Notes: generated from the letters alone by a model not told the origin. 64,000 bases of DNA from Neltuma alba (GCF_004799145.2 NW_021636324.1:124001-188000); one strand, 5' to 3'; positions 24,653 through 37,330 are shown, counted from the first letter of the stretch. Translations and numbers: made by a program.

Positions 24653-25884
24653 CTACTCTTCCTCGTCCTCGTCTGTCACGAATTTACCAGTTCCAGGATT
24701 CAAAGCAGCCACGAAGAAGAACAGGACATTGAACAGCACGAGTGGTTCGATCTCGTTGATGGGAACCCCGGTCTCGATGTTGAGCTGAGCAAGGGCTCCT
24801 TTTCCTGTGATGATTTCTCCAATCAAGGAAAAAGCGAAACCCAGTTGAGCCAATCTTCCCACAAACAGCTCGTTGGATTTCGTGAATCCAAAGAGAGGAC
24901 CTGGCGATACCAAAACACAGCAACTTGTTAGCCCTAGTAATACTCTAAATTAATTATACAGAAACCAGGTTTTGGATATTCATGAACTTGCCTCCTTCTT
25001 TGAGGCCCAGAGCCGATCTCAAGCCTTTGCCTGGAGGAATGACGGCTCCTTCAAGGCCAGTGGGGGGGTCATCCACAAATTTACCACGGTCACCCAGACC
25101 TCCAATGGCTCCTACTAGGGTGAAAAGGATGAAGAAAAGCAGAAGGGGTTCTGCTTCGTATATGGGAATTCCAGTTTCCAGATTCAACTGTGCTAAGATA
25201 CCTTTTCCTGTTACTGCTTCCCCTAACAATGATGCCTGCAATCCACATAAATCAGTGAGGCGTGCTCTTCTTTACGAGCAATCATCAAGCGTTGATGCTT
25301 AAACACACAAATAGCGTAGCTCAACAAGTGTGACAATGAGATCCTAGCGGAATTTTGTTATGCGATTGGGGAAGGCAACAATATTCTAAATTATACTGAA
25401 AAGCTAACTCAGAAAGAGAAATATCATGAGGAAGCTGACAGAAACCTCAAGTTAAAATGTTCCTTACCGCAAAACCAATCATGGCAACGCGACCCACAAA
25501 GAGTTCATTTTCCTTGGTGAATCCAAATCCTCCGGAGGTGCCAAAGACGCCATCTTCAACCTTTGGCTTTGGCTCTGGCTTTGCAGCCTGTAACCAAATG
25601 AAAATCAGAATGCTCAACATGAATAATTATACAAAAATTTAAAATTAAAATTAAAAAGAAAGGTAGACTACCTTGGAAGGGGCTTTGGTCTTCGATTTGA
25701 AGAGAGCAAAAGTTTTAAGTGTCCTGGATGAAGAGGAAAGAGAAACAGAGGGAGTTGGGTCGAGCAGGAGATGAGAAAACTTAGGCCTTAGTCTTTGCCT
25801 TTGAAGTTGGAGTGATGAGTCCCTCTTCAAGTCTACAGAATAATTAGTGCCGACACTGGACATGAGCAGCAATGTTTGAGCCAT
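24653..25884 (-). CDS. PSBS: Photosystem II 22 kDa protein PsbS (CP22), nuclear precursor
   Basis: PsbS is the thylakoid pH sensor that triggers energy-dependent quenching of excess light. Exons on the minus strand: 25884-25672, 25587-25468, 25235-24992 and 24900-24653, giving 274 residues, the normal size. The start MAQTLLLMSSV matches the family and is preferred to an in-frame ATG 60 bases upstream. The first ~70 residues are a Ser/Arg-rich plastid transit peptide. Then come the two homologous halves: GGFGFTKENELFVGRVAMIGFA with LETGIPIYEAEPLLL, and LFGFTKSNELFVGRLAQLGF with IETGVPINEIEPLVL. Each half keeps the lumen-facing glutamate region needed for proton sensing. The C-terminus is acidic (DEDEEE). 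The third intron starts with GC (GAG|GCAAGT) instead of GT, which still gives the right frame (KEGGPLFGFT). Confidence 0.97.
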
Positions 25885-28800
25885 TCCTTCGGCAGAATGA
25901 ACACCTATTTGCCTCCCCCTCAGAATAAATGCTTTCAATTCCAATGTCCAAGGAAGCGATTGTTATGGAATGAACCAACGTGAATTTAGATCTGCTTCTA
26001 TACTTCCGAGAGGGTTGGATGGGGTGTCCAAGTTAATGACAGGTAACCAAAGTGACCACGTGTTCCTCTAACATGTGTGGTAACGGTGATAATATGTTAA
26101 TTTCTTAGTTTCCAGGCCATAATTTTTAAGGCCACTCCTTTCCCTCGCAGTGTTTTGGCTCAAGCTTGGCGAGACTGACTGGGTTTGTACTCTTTCCGTT
26201 CTTTTTTTCCTGTTGAATTTGAATTAATTAAAGTTATTTTCTTATTATAGAAATGATTTTGTTTTCTTTTTTTCAAAAAAAAAATGTTGCGTTTGTGTGA
26301 TGAACGTGTTGATGGTCAAGTGGTGGCATTCTGGGACAAAAGACGCTGGTCATTGTTAACTTGTAAATGAAAAACCTACAAAAGTCTTATTTCGCAAAAT
26401 AAACTGGGGAGACTCTCACCTAAAAATAAAAAATAAATAAACTGGGGAGACACCAGCCCGATGATGGAGTATGTACAGTCGCACGGACTGCCCTAGGCTT
26501 ATCTCATCCGAAGATGACAAATCCATAATTGACACGTCCCTATAGCGTGCTTGGATTAGATTCTGGATAGAGTCCCCCTTTTTGTGCAGCACAAAGTATC
26601 TAAATCGCACGATACTCTGGGCCTTCGGATCCATAATTAATGAACCAAACCCAAAATGACCCAGTTGTCTTGGCCCAACAAGAACTTGGCCCGAATTACC
26701 AATTGCTTCAGCCGGGGCAGCACAAGAATACCAGAACGCACGAGAGACGGGACTTTTGTGTGGACTGAAATGATGTGATCTAGGGATCACACTCACTGAT
26801 CTTGTTTTTAAAAGTGATGTTGCTTCGAATATATGCGTTGCTTTTACGGCAAGGAGGCTAGCAAACCCACGTTAGAGAAATAAAAGCAGTTCCTTTCAGC
26901 GGAAGAATGTGTCTCCAAGCTACCACTCGACAAAGGCAGACTGAAGTGAATTAAAGAAGAAAAGACATAGGATTGGAAAACTTCGTATTGGCAGGAAGGC
27001 ACTATCTTATCATCTGAATTAATTTAGAAAAGCGAGCACATAGAAGCATGCATGCTAAAGACTAAAGAGCAAGAGATTGTTTTCAGATGATCATGTAACC
27101 TATCATCGTTCTGGTTATACACGAGAAAGTAAACATTTGTGATGACATTAAGTTGCAAAAAATCTTGAATTTAAATGTTGAGTCGCCAGGATATGAATAT
27201 GGAAGCGCTGATCCTTCTTAATCGTCCACATCGACGTCGCACGTGAGCCATGGCGCCACCACTGCTCATGATATGATCCACAGGGGCCTAAAAAGTAAGA
27301 GACATTATGGTCCCCTCAGCGGCATACTCGTATACTTTTACGGACAAATTATTAGTTCTAAATAACTTATCTATGAGCAACCCATGAAAATATTTTGAAG
27401 TCGAATGAGACCTGGTCGTAATTATTTTTCTTTTTAAAATAATACAGATTTCTTAAACTCAGTCCGTTGGACCGAAACTGACTCGTTTGTAATGAAAAAA
27501 TCTCTACTGACTAATCAACACCCTTGTTTCGTTTCATGGGAGAAATTGATTATAACTAAGTTCTAATAACCTTAAAAAAGTATTTTAACCAATTCATGAG
27601 ACTTGTATATAGAGTACCGAGGATAATACAATATGAAATTTTCATTTCTTCCAATTCATGAGCCTATATATTTTGTGCCCCGTTTATGATTAGACGCCGT
27701 GTTAGAGCATGAAAATGGGTAATCTCATGACTGCCGGTCAATTTTGTCAGGTCAACCAAACAGTTAACGAACCCGAGAGTGAACAGATCATATTCCATCC
27801 AATCAAAAAGAACAAATTTTCGTAAAGATTTATTAGTTCAAGCAATACGTACGTGTTACGCTGACTCAGTGGCACATGTTTGGCGCCTTCTCTCGAGGAG
27901 CCCTTTGCTGCATTGGAGTATCATTTCAAATTCAAAACAAGAAAAATTTAAAAAAAGAAAATTAAGAGATTACAGTAATATTCAGACGAAGAAGCATATT
28001 GAAAGGGAAATGAGACAAATGTTTCAGACAAATAAGAATGGTGGGTAGCTAAAAGTAGAACCAAAAGCCAACAACAAAACTGGGGAGGGACCAACCCCTA
28101 TTGGTATCGCTTAAGTAAGGTTTCGAGTTCAAGCCTCAACGTATGTACAAATCCTCGTTAGGAGACTCACCCACTACAACCAAACGTGCGATGTGGGTCA
28201 AATTCAGACGTAGTCAGAGCAAAAACTCCGTGAACTGGAAGCAACAAAAAAAAACTTGGGAGGGAAAAAGAAAAAAAAGAAGAAAAAAGGATGGGTTGGA
28301 GGCAAATTATGATAATGAAGGAAGGAGATCGCTTTCTTTGTTTTTTTTTTTTTACCATTATTTAAGAGCGCCATCCCCATTGGCGGAAAAAAAAAAAAAA
28401 AAAAAAAGGAGCCATCTCTGTCAGTATCCTCAAATCGCCTTCCACGGGCGGGAACGGGAGCTTCTCACTCTCAACTTCAAATTACAAATTTAAATTCATT
28501 TTTTTCCTGAAAAGCTGAAAAAGGTGCTGGCGGTCGCACCATCTTCAATTTCACTGCACCGTTCCATGCACGCTCACATGGCGCTCTCTTTTTTATAGTC
28601 AAAATTGCACTTCATGACCCTAACTTTAAAATACTCATATCCTGCTTAAAAATTCTTGACGTTTGGTTCTTAGTTGTAATTCTTTCTTTTAGTTTTAAAA
28701 AGGAAGGAGGGGCTAAAAACAAGAAATAGAAGCCCCATTATCTGTATCTGCTCCCGGTCTTCCGCTTCTTTTCTTTCCTAGTTGTTGATATGAATGCCGC

Positions 28801-29556
28801 TGACACTCTGCAGATTTTTGCCGATTCATTTTTAATGCTTTTTTGTACTCGTCATTACTTCCAATGTTCCCTTTCTCTACTTCCGCAATCTCTTCATCTT
28901 CACGCTGAACTCTGAACCCTTCCCATTGGCCTCCCGCCCAGCGGCTCAGGTTTGGTTGGTCTCCTGCCGGTCAAAGGTGAATTGATCTTTTTGTTTGTTC
29001 CGCATTTATCTGCCTTAAATGCTCAACCGTGCTAGAACTAATTTTTTTGGTTGTCTATTTTATCTGCGGTAAGGAGGCGTATTGTGCTGTATAGCTGTGA
29101 TAGTTACTCATATATTTGGGATTTTCTGCATTTGGGTATCCGATATGCTTAAGTTGTTCCATTCTCTGCACTAGAAATGTTTTATTATCTATGCTCTGTA
29201 TATTTGGTTGTGGTTATTGGTATTATTATAAATTTCTTCTTCTGAGGAAATTTGGGCGGGGAGGTTATGTTCATGGAGCTTCGAAAATTCTTCTCCTCCG
29301 TTTAACACCTGGTATCCAGTCATCCTAAAGCCTCTGTTTTTTTCCTTATTGTAACCTTTGTTTTTTGAGTTGGTATGTGGTGGGCTAGAATGTTAAGTCG
29401 TCTTTTCTGTATAAGCAACCGAGACTGTTAAAGAGGAAGCATCTTTTTTGATGTTCTGCTCTCTGAAGTTAGGGCATAGTTTTCCTCTTGTTTTCTTGAG
29501 CGATGGGGGTTTTCGATGAGCTTATAAAAAGTTTCTGTTATGTCTAAAGTGCGCAG
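25885..29556. other. PsbS promoter, intergenic DNA and FPP leader region
   Basis: No coding gene is supported between the divergent PsbS and filament-like protein genes. A short stretch near 28080-28170 has TTTCGAGTTCAAGCC followed by GAGACTCACCCAC, which faintly resembles a tRNA-derived SINE. Long A runs occur near 28386. A leader intron of the filament-like gene may start near 28977 (AAAG|GTGAAT) and end at 29556 (GCGCAG|ATG). Confidence 0.4.
26057..26062 (-). promoter_or_regulatory. G-box (CACGTG) upstream of PsbS
   Basis: CACGTG lies about 175 bases upstream of the PsbS start codon, inside ACCACGTGTT. G-boxes bind bZIP and bHLH factors (HY5, PIFs) and are common in light-regulated promoters. 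Position and family knowledge support the call; no function is shown. Confidence 0.4.
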
Positions 29557-29583
29557 ATGAAACGCCTGCAATTTGGAATCTAA
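29557..29583 (+). promoter_or_regulatory. Upstream open reading frame (MKRLQFGI) in the FPP leader
   Basis: ATG 29557 opens a frame of eight residues closed by TAA at 29581-29583, 20 bases before the main start. It directly follows the likely leader acceptor GCGCAG at 29551-29556. If this splice is used, the uORF is in the mature leader and could reduce translation. Confidence 0.4.
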
Positions 29584-29603
29584 TGTAGAGATTATCGAAA
29601 CCC

Positions 29604-32600
29604 ATGATGGAGAAAAAGAGATGGTCATGGAAGCGGAAATCCTCTGAGAAGAGCTCCGGCAGCTCTGAAGGATCAGGATCTGTGTCATCCCATTCCGAGA
29701 GATCCTCGGATGAACAGGTGCGTATTCTAGTTTCATGATTTATGAATCTAATGGAAAAGTCTTGTCCAGAGTTCGAGGTTATGGCATCCTTTTCCCCATT
29801 CATGACTAACCCGTACCACCTGGTGACTCGTATAAGTTGTCATTTGTTCCAACACAATTTTTAGCTGCTAGTTTGCAAATGGTTCCAGAACCCTGATTGC
29901 TTGATGAATACAAATCACAAGCTATTCTACTTGATATTAGTTTTTAATCGAGCATGAAAATCGCATGTTTAACTCTTGGGGGATTTGTTTGTGGTCCTGT
30001 TAGTTTCCGCATGAAGTGGCCAGTCTGCTGTAATGAGCTAAAAGATGTTTAGCGTTTGATTTTTTACCCATGAAGCAGGAGGCCTCTACGGAATCTCCTA
30101 ACGGAAGCAATCAATCACCTGTTGTCACCTCAAAAGCAGAAGCTGGTTCTGAAGATGTTGACCGTAGTTTATCTATGGACGCACTAGCATCTGAAGTCGC
30201 CTCAAAAGCTAGACCTGCTACAGACAAAATAAGTGAAGATTCGTTAGAAGATGATGGCAATGATTCTAAGGACAATTTCAGAAATGTAAAGGAAGATGAT
30301 GTCAATGATGGTCTAAAGAAGTTGTCAGAGAAGCTATCTGCAGCGCTTGTGAATGTCAGTGCCAAAGAAGATTTGGTGAAACAGCATGCCAAAGTTGCTG
30401 AAGAAGCCATTGCAGGTACTGCTAATGTAATTAATGGATTAATGATTGGTAAATATTTTTAACATTGCATTTCCCTTCTATTCATCCTAGGCCATGGAAT
30501 GACATTACGTGGTTCTGTCTGAAAACCCATTCATCTGCTAATTGAACAAGAAAACAAGAGTTTCCTCCCCACTAAATACATTTAAATTATGTCAATGACT
30601 TACCAAAATCGGTCAGGGCTTCATGCGAAATATATCCAAAGGCTCAAGCACCAATCCTGGCATTATTATATTATAATCAACTTGTATGACTCTGATTTTT
30701 TTTTGTCAAGTTATTCCTCTAAGTTAGTTCTATGCTTTAGGCTGGGAAAAGGCTGAAAATGAAGCGGCTGTTTTGAAAAAGCAACTAGAAGCAGCGGTGT
30801 TAAAGAATTCTGCACTGGAAGATCGAGTCACCCATTTGGATGGTGCACTTAAAGAGTGTGTTAGACAGTTGAGGCAGACAAGAGAAGAACAGGAACAAAA
30901 TATGCATGATGCTGTAGTAGAGAAAACCCATGACTTGGAATCAGCTAAACTCAAACTTGAGAAACAGCTTCTTGAGCTTCAGAGTAAATTAGATGCTTCT
31001 AATGCCAAATCTCCTGCAACGGTTGATCATGATCTGTGCCAAAAGGTTGACCATTTGGAGAAAGAGAACTTGAATCTCAAGCACGATCTTATTGCTCAGC
31101 TTGAAGAGCTGAAAATCAGGACAGTTGAAAGGGACTTGAGCACTAAAGCAGCTGAGACAGCCAGCAAGCAACACTTGGAAAGCATCAAGAAAGTGGCCAA
31201 ACTTGAGGCTGAGTGCCGGAGATTGAAAAGCATGTCTCATAAAACGTCCTCAGTTAATGATCATAAATCCATTACCTCAGCCTCAATTTGTGTGGAATCT
31301 CTCTCAGATAGTCAATCTGACAGTGGGGAGAGGCTTAATGCAGTAGAGAATATTGATTTCCATAAGATGAATGGCTTAGAATCGAACAAGTCTGAGCCAA
31401 GCTGTTCTGACTCATGGGCATCTGCACTGATTGCTGAGCTTGATCAGTTCAAAAATGAAAAGTGCCGGCAACCCTCATCCAGTTCAGCCAAAATTGATCT
31501 TATGGACGATTTTCTTGAAATGGAACGACTTGCTTCATTGTCTGAAACTAAGAATGAGAGCTCTTGCCAGGAACCTGTTGCTGCAAATCAGCACCTTTAT
31601 GAAGAAAGCTCCCTCAGAGCAGAGCTTGAAAACATGAATCAGCAAATGTCTGAACTAACAGGGAAGTTGGAGAAGGCAGAAGCAGAGAAAGCAGAGCTGG
31701 CGATAGCTTTGATGAAAAGTGAAGACTGTATTGAGGCATCACAGCTTCAGTTGAGGGAAGCAGAGATGAAATTGGAGGAGATGCAGAGAGAGATAGAAGC
31801 TGCTTACAAATCAAAGGAAATGATAGATAATCAACTCATGAGCATGGAGGAAGAGGCACAGAAAATATTTGCCAAGGTTTACTCTTTAGAGGTAGATATT
31901 GATGGTGAGAGGGATACGTTCGTTGAAATTGCTCTTAAATGCAAAGAATTAGAAGAAGAACTGGAAAGGAAGAAGCAAGAAGAGAACCTCAGGTGTGCAG
32001 TTAGCTCATACACCGAAAAAAAGATAAAGCAGGTTGGTCTTCATTGACTTATTTATATGTTTTATAAATAATGGACGTGCATGCCCAAATCTAGTCTCTA
32101 CAACCTGTTTTCCTGTGTAGATCTCGTAAGTACAAATTATCCTGCTTCACACAACATGATACCGAAAAGATTATCCTGCTTCACACAATAGGGATGATAT
32201 GGTAATAGGTAATTACAACCTATAGCATTCATTTGATGCTTGTGATCTTCTTCTGCGTCAGGAGGACCTAGCATTAGCCGCAGGAAAGCTTGCTGAGTGC
32301 CAGAAAACAATCGCATCTTTGGGAAATCAGTTGAAATCTCTGGCAACCCTAGAAGATTTCCTAATTGACACTGCTAGCATTCCAGAGTTCTCTGCGAGCC
32401 CATCACTCGTTGCTCGAGCTGGTGGAGAGACTTGGAAGCTGCATTCTAATGATACATTCTCGCCTAAAAGAGAAACCAGTTCTTCGAAGGGAGCAGAAGG
32501 GAGCTCTAGCCCATCATTGAACAAAAATGAAGGCTCACCACCTTCATCTTTATCAACTTCATCAGCCAGTTTACCCAGTGTCAGTTCTGAGAGAAGTCGA

Positions 32601-32657
32601 AATGGCTTTGCTAAATTTTTCTCCCGAACAAAAAGTGGAATTCGACTAGAAATTTAG
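29604..32657 (+). CDS. Filament-like plant protein (FPP family), long coiled coil
   Basis: Four exons, 29604-29717, 30079-30415, 30741-32032 and 32262-32657, give 712 residues. The N-terminus MMEKKRWSWKRKSSEKS with SVSSHSERSSDEQ is the family's opening motif. A Ser/Asp-rich segment follows, then long heptad-like coiled coil from about residue 90 to 580 (KLSEKLSAALVNVSAKEDLV, WEKAENEAAVLKKQLEAAVL, ELTGKLEKAEAEKAELAIAL). The C-terminus is Ser-rich and basic (GFAKFFSRTKSGIRLEI). FPP proteins interact with WPP-domain proteins at the plant nuclear envelope; members with similar domains also associate with microtubules or vesicle machinery. The exact paralogue is not assigned. ATG 29607 is an equally possible start. 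A nine-codon upstream frame lies in the leader. Confidence 0.92.
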
Positions 32658-32911
32658 TGTGGTGGATACAAACTAAATTAGATATCATTCATGTATCATG
32701 GTGTAGAATAGACATCTGAGTTATCATTCCAAAAAAAAAAAAAAAAGAGGAAAATTTAATGGCACTCCATTAGTTGGGGAAAAATATAGTTGTCTTTCAT
32801 TCCAAATGCTTGCTACTTACTAGTGTGGTCTCTGTCTTGAAACATTTAAACTGTGATCCTGATTGAGTGCCTGGACAGGTATTGACGTTTTTGTCCTTTG
32901 CAGCTGACCAG

Positions 32912-33025
32912 GCCAACTTTGAAAGCCGAACTTTAGGATATTTTGTCATGCCAACTTTGAAAGCCAAACTTTAGGATATTTCGTCATGCCAATTTTGAAA
33001 GCCAAAGTTTACGATATTTCGTCGC
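32912..33025 (+). repeat. 38-bp minisatellite, three copies
   Basis: Units start at 32912, 32950 and 32988, each beginning GCCAA(C/T)TTTGAAAGCC and ending TATTT(T/C)GTC. Copies 1 and 2 are closest; copy 3 has more changes. It lies about 250 bases past the FPP stop codon, in or just beyond the 3' untranslated region. Confidence 0.9.
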
Positions 33026-33912
33026 AATCCTTCATTTGTGTTGAAGAAGTAGTTATATATCCTGTTGGTACTGGCCATATTAAGGGGGAGATCTACTTCA
33101 TCCTCATCGGCCGTGGACAACGAAATATAATGTGGGAGCTTTCCTTTTCTATTCCGCCTTTCCTTTCTGCTAGGGGTGTTTGCGAAGATGGGTGACTCAG
33201 TAGGCGGCCCAGTCCTGCCTAGCATGTTGGGTCACATTACGCTGAGCTAGCATCCTGGCTGGGCTGTTGTCGACGCATTCTCCACCTGCCGTCCTGCCCT
33301 AGCCGAGTACGCGCGCAGGCACGGTTATTTTTTTACCCCTAACCTTTCAATATTATTTATGAAATTGTGCTTCTTGTTTCATATATCATTTAAGCTTTTT
33401 AATATTTTATTTTTCTAAAAAAATTTGTTTAAAATTTAAACCAATGTTTGACTTTTGTCGAACGAAATCAATTTTTAATTTAATATCACGTAAAAATAAT
33501 ATTATGAAATATTCAATTTTTTATGTTTGTTGAACCAAATCAATTCCCATGTGCTTTAGTTTCTGCTTCTTTATTTTGGGTAATACCCTCTCGTAACCAA
33601 AAAAAAACGTTGTAATGAAACCTGAATGTTTTTCACTATCATCTAAATATCTTATAAAATGATGAATCGGCATTCATCAATCACTTGCTGAAAGTCTGAA
33701 ACTGGACCTCTTTAAGTGAACTTGTTTATGCATTCTTTTGGGTCAACATATAATGAGTATCCACACAAAAGAAACAGGCACGCACCTGTGCCATTCACTT
33801 GCGTGCACATTTCTTGGCAGTTACATGCAAATCAATGAGATTTGATGATCATTATACATCCACTTGGACGAAAATAATATTTTGAAAAATCTACTGAAAG
33901 AGGAAGCAAATC
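33026..33912. other. Intergenic DNA before the tRNA gene
   Basis: AT-rich, no coding frame supported. 33171-33341 starts TAGGGGTG and ends with ACCCCTA, which hints at a small hAT-like element, but the flanking bases do not form a matching 8-bp duplication. Confidence 0.35.
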
Positions 33913-33984
33913 GGTTCCATGGTGTAGTGGTTAGCACTCTGGACTTTGAATCCAGCGACCTGGGTTCGACTCCCGGTGGGACCT
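33913..33984 (+). tRNA. tRNA-Gln (anticodon TTG)
   Basis: A 72-base cloverleaf reads directly: acceptor GGTTCCA pairs with TGGGACC (one T-G pair), the A box region is TGGTGTAGTGGTTAGCA, and the anticodon loop CTTTGAA carries TTG. The B box is GGTTCGACTCC and the discriminator is T. There is no intron. A TTTT run six bases downstream can serve as the RNA polymerase III terminator. TTG decodes CAA glutamine codons. Confidence 0.96.
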
Positions 33985-34190
33985 ATTTAATTTTGGAAAG
34001 TCAGATGGTATGACACTGCATTGCACCAAACGTTGGCAATGAATGACATGGGCAGAAGAAATTAATTTCTCTTGACAAATACGGCTTCATTTGCTATGAT
34101 TTTTTTTTTCCGGTGAGGTTATTCTAATACAAACAAAACAAATGGCAAATGCTCCAAATTAGACGGTATTATCTGTCCCCAGCTTCACTC

Positions 34191-35587
34191 TCATTCACAC
34201 CGATTAGTCCCCTGCGACTTTCTCTCTCTTTTGAAAGCATTGAAAAGATCAATACCAAGACCAATATTCAGCAAATTCATGCCAGCCATGCCAAACAGAG
34301 CCAATGGTAGCTCCACGCCCCTTCCAAATTTGTGAGCATCTTTTATCAGCTTGGCTGTGATCAGAATGTGAGGTGCAAGCCTCGCCACAAAGAAGGTTCC
34401 CCAATTAAGAAACCATTCCAGCTCAACATATTTGCTTTTCACATCCCGAAAACCAGCCATCCGCCTCACTTTCCTCAAATGCAGAAAGATGGAATGCAGC
34501 TGCACAACAAAAAAGTCCTCCATAGTTTAAACATATTTTGACATGGAAATGAAATAAACATTATGGCTTAAAACACGACAAATAGTTTTTTAGGTGGGAC
34601 AAGAACTTAGAGAAGAACTATGAAACAACTGACGCATACCTCGCAGATAAGGGTGAGAATAAGGTAGTTGATGGTGACATTGCGATAAAGGGCAAGTGTA
34701 AAGCAGAGAAGGAGAACCAGATGATGTACCAGAATGGAAGGGATCCAACCACTATATAAGTGGTAGCGAAGCATATCCCACTGATCATATGCAAAGTAAC
34801 CACATGACAAACACAATGCTTCGTAAGCCCATGGCCATGTGCCTTCAACCAATTGTGAATGCTCAAACATTCCATTTAACCCATTCTTTGACCACTGCCT
34901 AAACAATATAAACATCACTGCAGAAGACAGCAAACGGCGAAATCCCCATGAAAAATAATTTAAAAGAAAAAATGCACAGAGAATGAAGATCGGTAGAAAT
35001 AGAATATGCTAGCACCTTAACATTGATCTTTCCTTCAAAAATTCATAAGGAAAGACGCTTATAAAATACAATGACCACTTGTAACATTAGTTACTCTTTC
35101 CATTTAGTTTCTTACATTGTTGAGACGTTCTTGGTAACACTGCCGACACCATCGCATAAAATCTAGGGCATGACACTGTCCGCATGATTTAGTGGTTTAA
35201 ACATGTAATATCAAAATTATTCAGTAGTCTAACACTTACTTGACAAGTTGCAAACATTTATTGAATTAATTTACAAAAATAAGGCAACTTAACCCCCGAG
35301 TAGGAAAATTTTGGGAAATAAACGGAGAAAAGGGAACCTGAAGCCGTCGTGGCGGTGGAATGGAGAAGAGAGACGGAGGTGTTAACGAAAAGAGGGTCTC
35401 GAGAGAAGACGACTCGTATGACCCAATTAGCTGCTTGGTAGAAGAGAGAACCGGCGATGATAAAGAGAAGGTCCAGGCGATCGTTGAATAGTATGTAATA
35501 CCAAACAGAGCCTAACCAAAGAAGCAGAGTTGCATAGAAGAAACCCCCAACATAGCTGCGATCTCCGCTAGTGCTCTTTCTACCCAT
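34191..35587 (-). CDS. TLC-domain (TRAM/LAG1/CLN8) multi-pass membrane protein
   Basis: Three exons on the minus strand, 35587-35338, 34917-34640 and 34499-34191, join in frame to give 278 residues. Several hydrophobic segments are visible: FFYATLLLWLGSVWYYILF, LLFIIAGSLFY, GYFAYDQWDML followed by SILVHHLVLLLCFTLAL, and ELPLALFGMAGMNLLNIGL. The His-His in SILVHHLVLLL and the FLNWGTFFVARLAPHI region are characteristic of TLC proteins, which sense, move or synthesise lipids. I recall a similar plant protein at Arabidopsis At5g14285. There is no clear ceramide synthase Lag1 motif set, so it is better called a TLC-domain protein than a ceramide synthase. The C-terminus is basic (FKRERKSQ). Confidence 0.88.
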
Positions 35588-37330
35588 GACTTTGGTTGGG
35601 TCGCTCTTTGTTGGGGAGAATTAGCACCGCAAAAACTAAAAACAACATCCGATAAGCTGGGAGAAGGCAGATTCTGAAGTTGGCAGTTCCAGCTTTAAAC
35701 GCGAAGCCATTAAGTTCATATTTGACGTTTTGACTTGCTGGCTGAAATTGATTCTGTCGATTACAGGTTGCAAGTAAGCCCAAGGTTGCTATTGTTTGTT
35801 TCGGTGAGAATTCAGAAGAAACTACCCGAAGAGTGCGGACATCAACCTCTGGGGTTCATTGGTTTTTTTTTTGGGTGATTAGGGTTAATTACCTAGCAAT
35901 TGGTTGGGGATTTTTATTTGAGCTTTTTGCAAATAAAATTTAAATTTTCTTTATTTTATATTTGAAATTAATAAATGTAAAAAATATATATAAACATATT
36001 TAACTAATTTGATTAGATTAAGGAAATTAAGTAAGTTAGTTAATTATAAAAAATATAACATGTTTTTTCTTAAAACACTATAATCATCTTCCTTAATATC
36101 CTTTCTTTCTTTTTTACTTAATTATGGTTGAGAGAGCATTCATAAAGGTAATTTAGAAAAAAAATTGATAAATATGTCTTATATTTAGGATCAAAATTAA
36201 TTTAATAATTAGGTCCTATATTAAGAACGGGAGGCATAACCTTCTTAATAGTTTGATTATAAATTTTCAAGAACAAGAGGGAAAAAACAATTGATTATAA
36301 GTTTTGTTAACACTATGTTGATAAAAATATATTAATAATGCTAAATTGATTTTTTTTAAAAATTAAATTAAAGAACACATAGGTTGAAGATCCATTGAAA
36401 CCCAACATTGAAAGTGACGTTTTTCTTAAAGGACATTTAAAGCAGAGTTTTCTCAATACATATAAGGTATGGTTTATTTGATTTACCGATATTACGTGAC
36501 TTCTTATTTAAAGATTATTTGATGCGTGAAGTTACCCTGGCGGGAAGCACTACCTCCCCATTTGATGGGAGGTCTAATGTTCTAACACTAAACTGGTATG
36601 TTACTCTGCGTGGGGCCTTCCGAATGAAATAAAGATGGGTTTGTATGCATATTAGCAATATGTATATATGTGTATATATATTTTCTGTGCATGCTATATT
36701 GCTACTGAAGAAGACAATACGAGGGTGATATTGCATGAAACAATAGTAATATGGGAACAAGACCGTTGTTAATGCTAAGCATCCATTTTTCGAATACAAA
36801 AAGCAACTCATAAATCGGGTTTGCCTAACCAACATTTTAAGATGCAAGTTAGATTATCAAACGTGCTTCTGTGTTTTCAGCCAAACAAAAGTTAAGCGAA
36901 AATAGGTTTTTCTTAAAAGGGATTTTTAAGATGATAAATGTAGCAACCAAACATGCAGATAATAAGTCAATCGTCAATGGGAAGAGAATGTGAACAAGCA
37001 TAGTCCCCTGAGGCCAAAACTCGCTTAGCACTTATTTCATGACATAGCAAAGCAGCAAAAATTTTTAAATTTGATATTTAGATTGTAGACACGGGACCGT
37101 AGATTTCAGAAAAATAGCATTGTTCATAATAGTATATGAATCGAAACTTTTTGTAGATTTGTCGTAGTATACGGTGATAAAATACAAGATATTATGCCCG
37201 CAAAAATCTACTCTACAACCGGTCCCTGGACTGTGTAACAGTAAGTAACTAACAATTGCCAGGCTGATCTGCCTTCCCATTTGATATTTTTCCTCCTTGA
37301 TAAAATTACCATAATACCCCCAAAACCAAA
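35588..37330. other. Divergent intergenic region between the TLC and CAO genes
   Basis: This holds the TLC promoter and the distal CAO upstream DNA. A degenerate MITE copy lies at about 36000-36233. No coding frame is supported. Confidence 0.4.
36000..36233. mobile_element. Degenerate Stowaway-like MITE copy
   Basis: The interior (AAGTAAGTTAGTTAATTATA, and TTGATAAATATGTCTTATAT near the right) resembles the MITE at 21043-21284. The right end TCCTATATTAAGAACGGGAG is recognisable; the left inverted repeat is not, so the copy is truncated or decayed. Confidence 0.6.

Noticed and set aside
26416..26796. Minus-strand open frame of 126 codons upstream of PsbS
   Set aside because: No recognisable similarity, no sign of splicing or promoter, and no convincing protein composition.
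33171..33341. Possible small hAT element (TAGGGGTG...ACCCCTA)
   Set aside because: Only the outer 7-8 bases are complementary and the flanks (CTTTCTGC and ACCTTTCA) are not a duplication.
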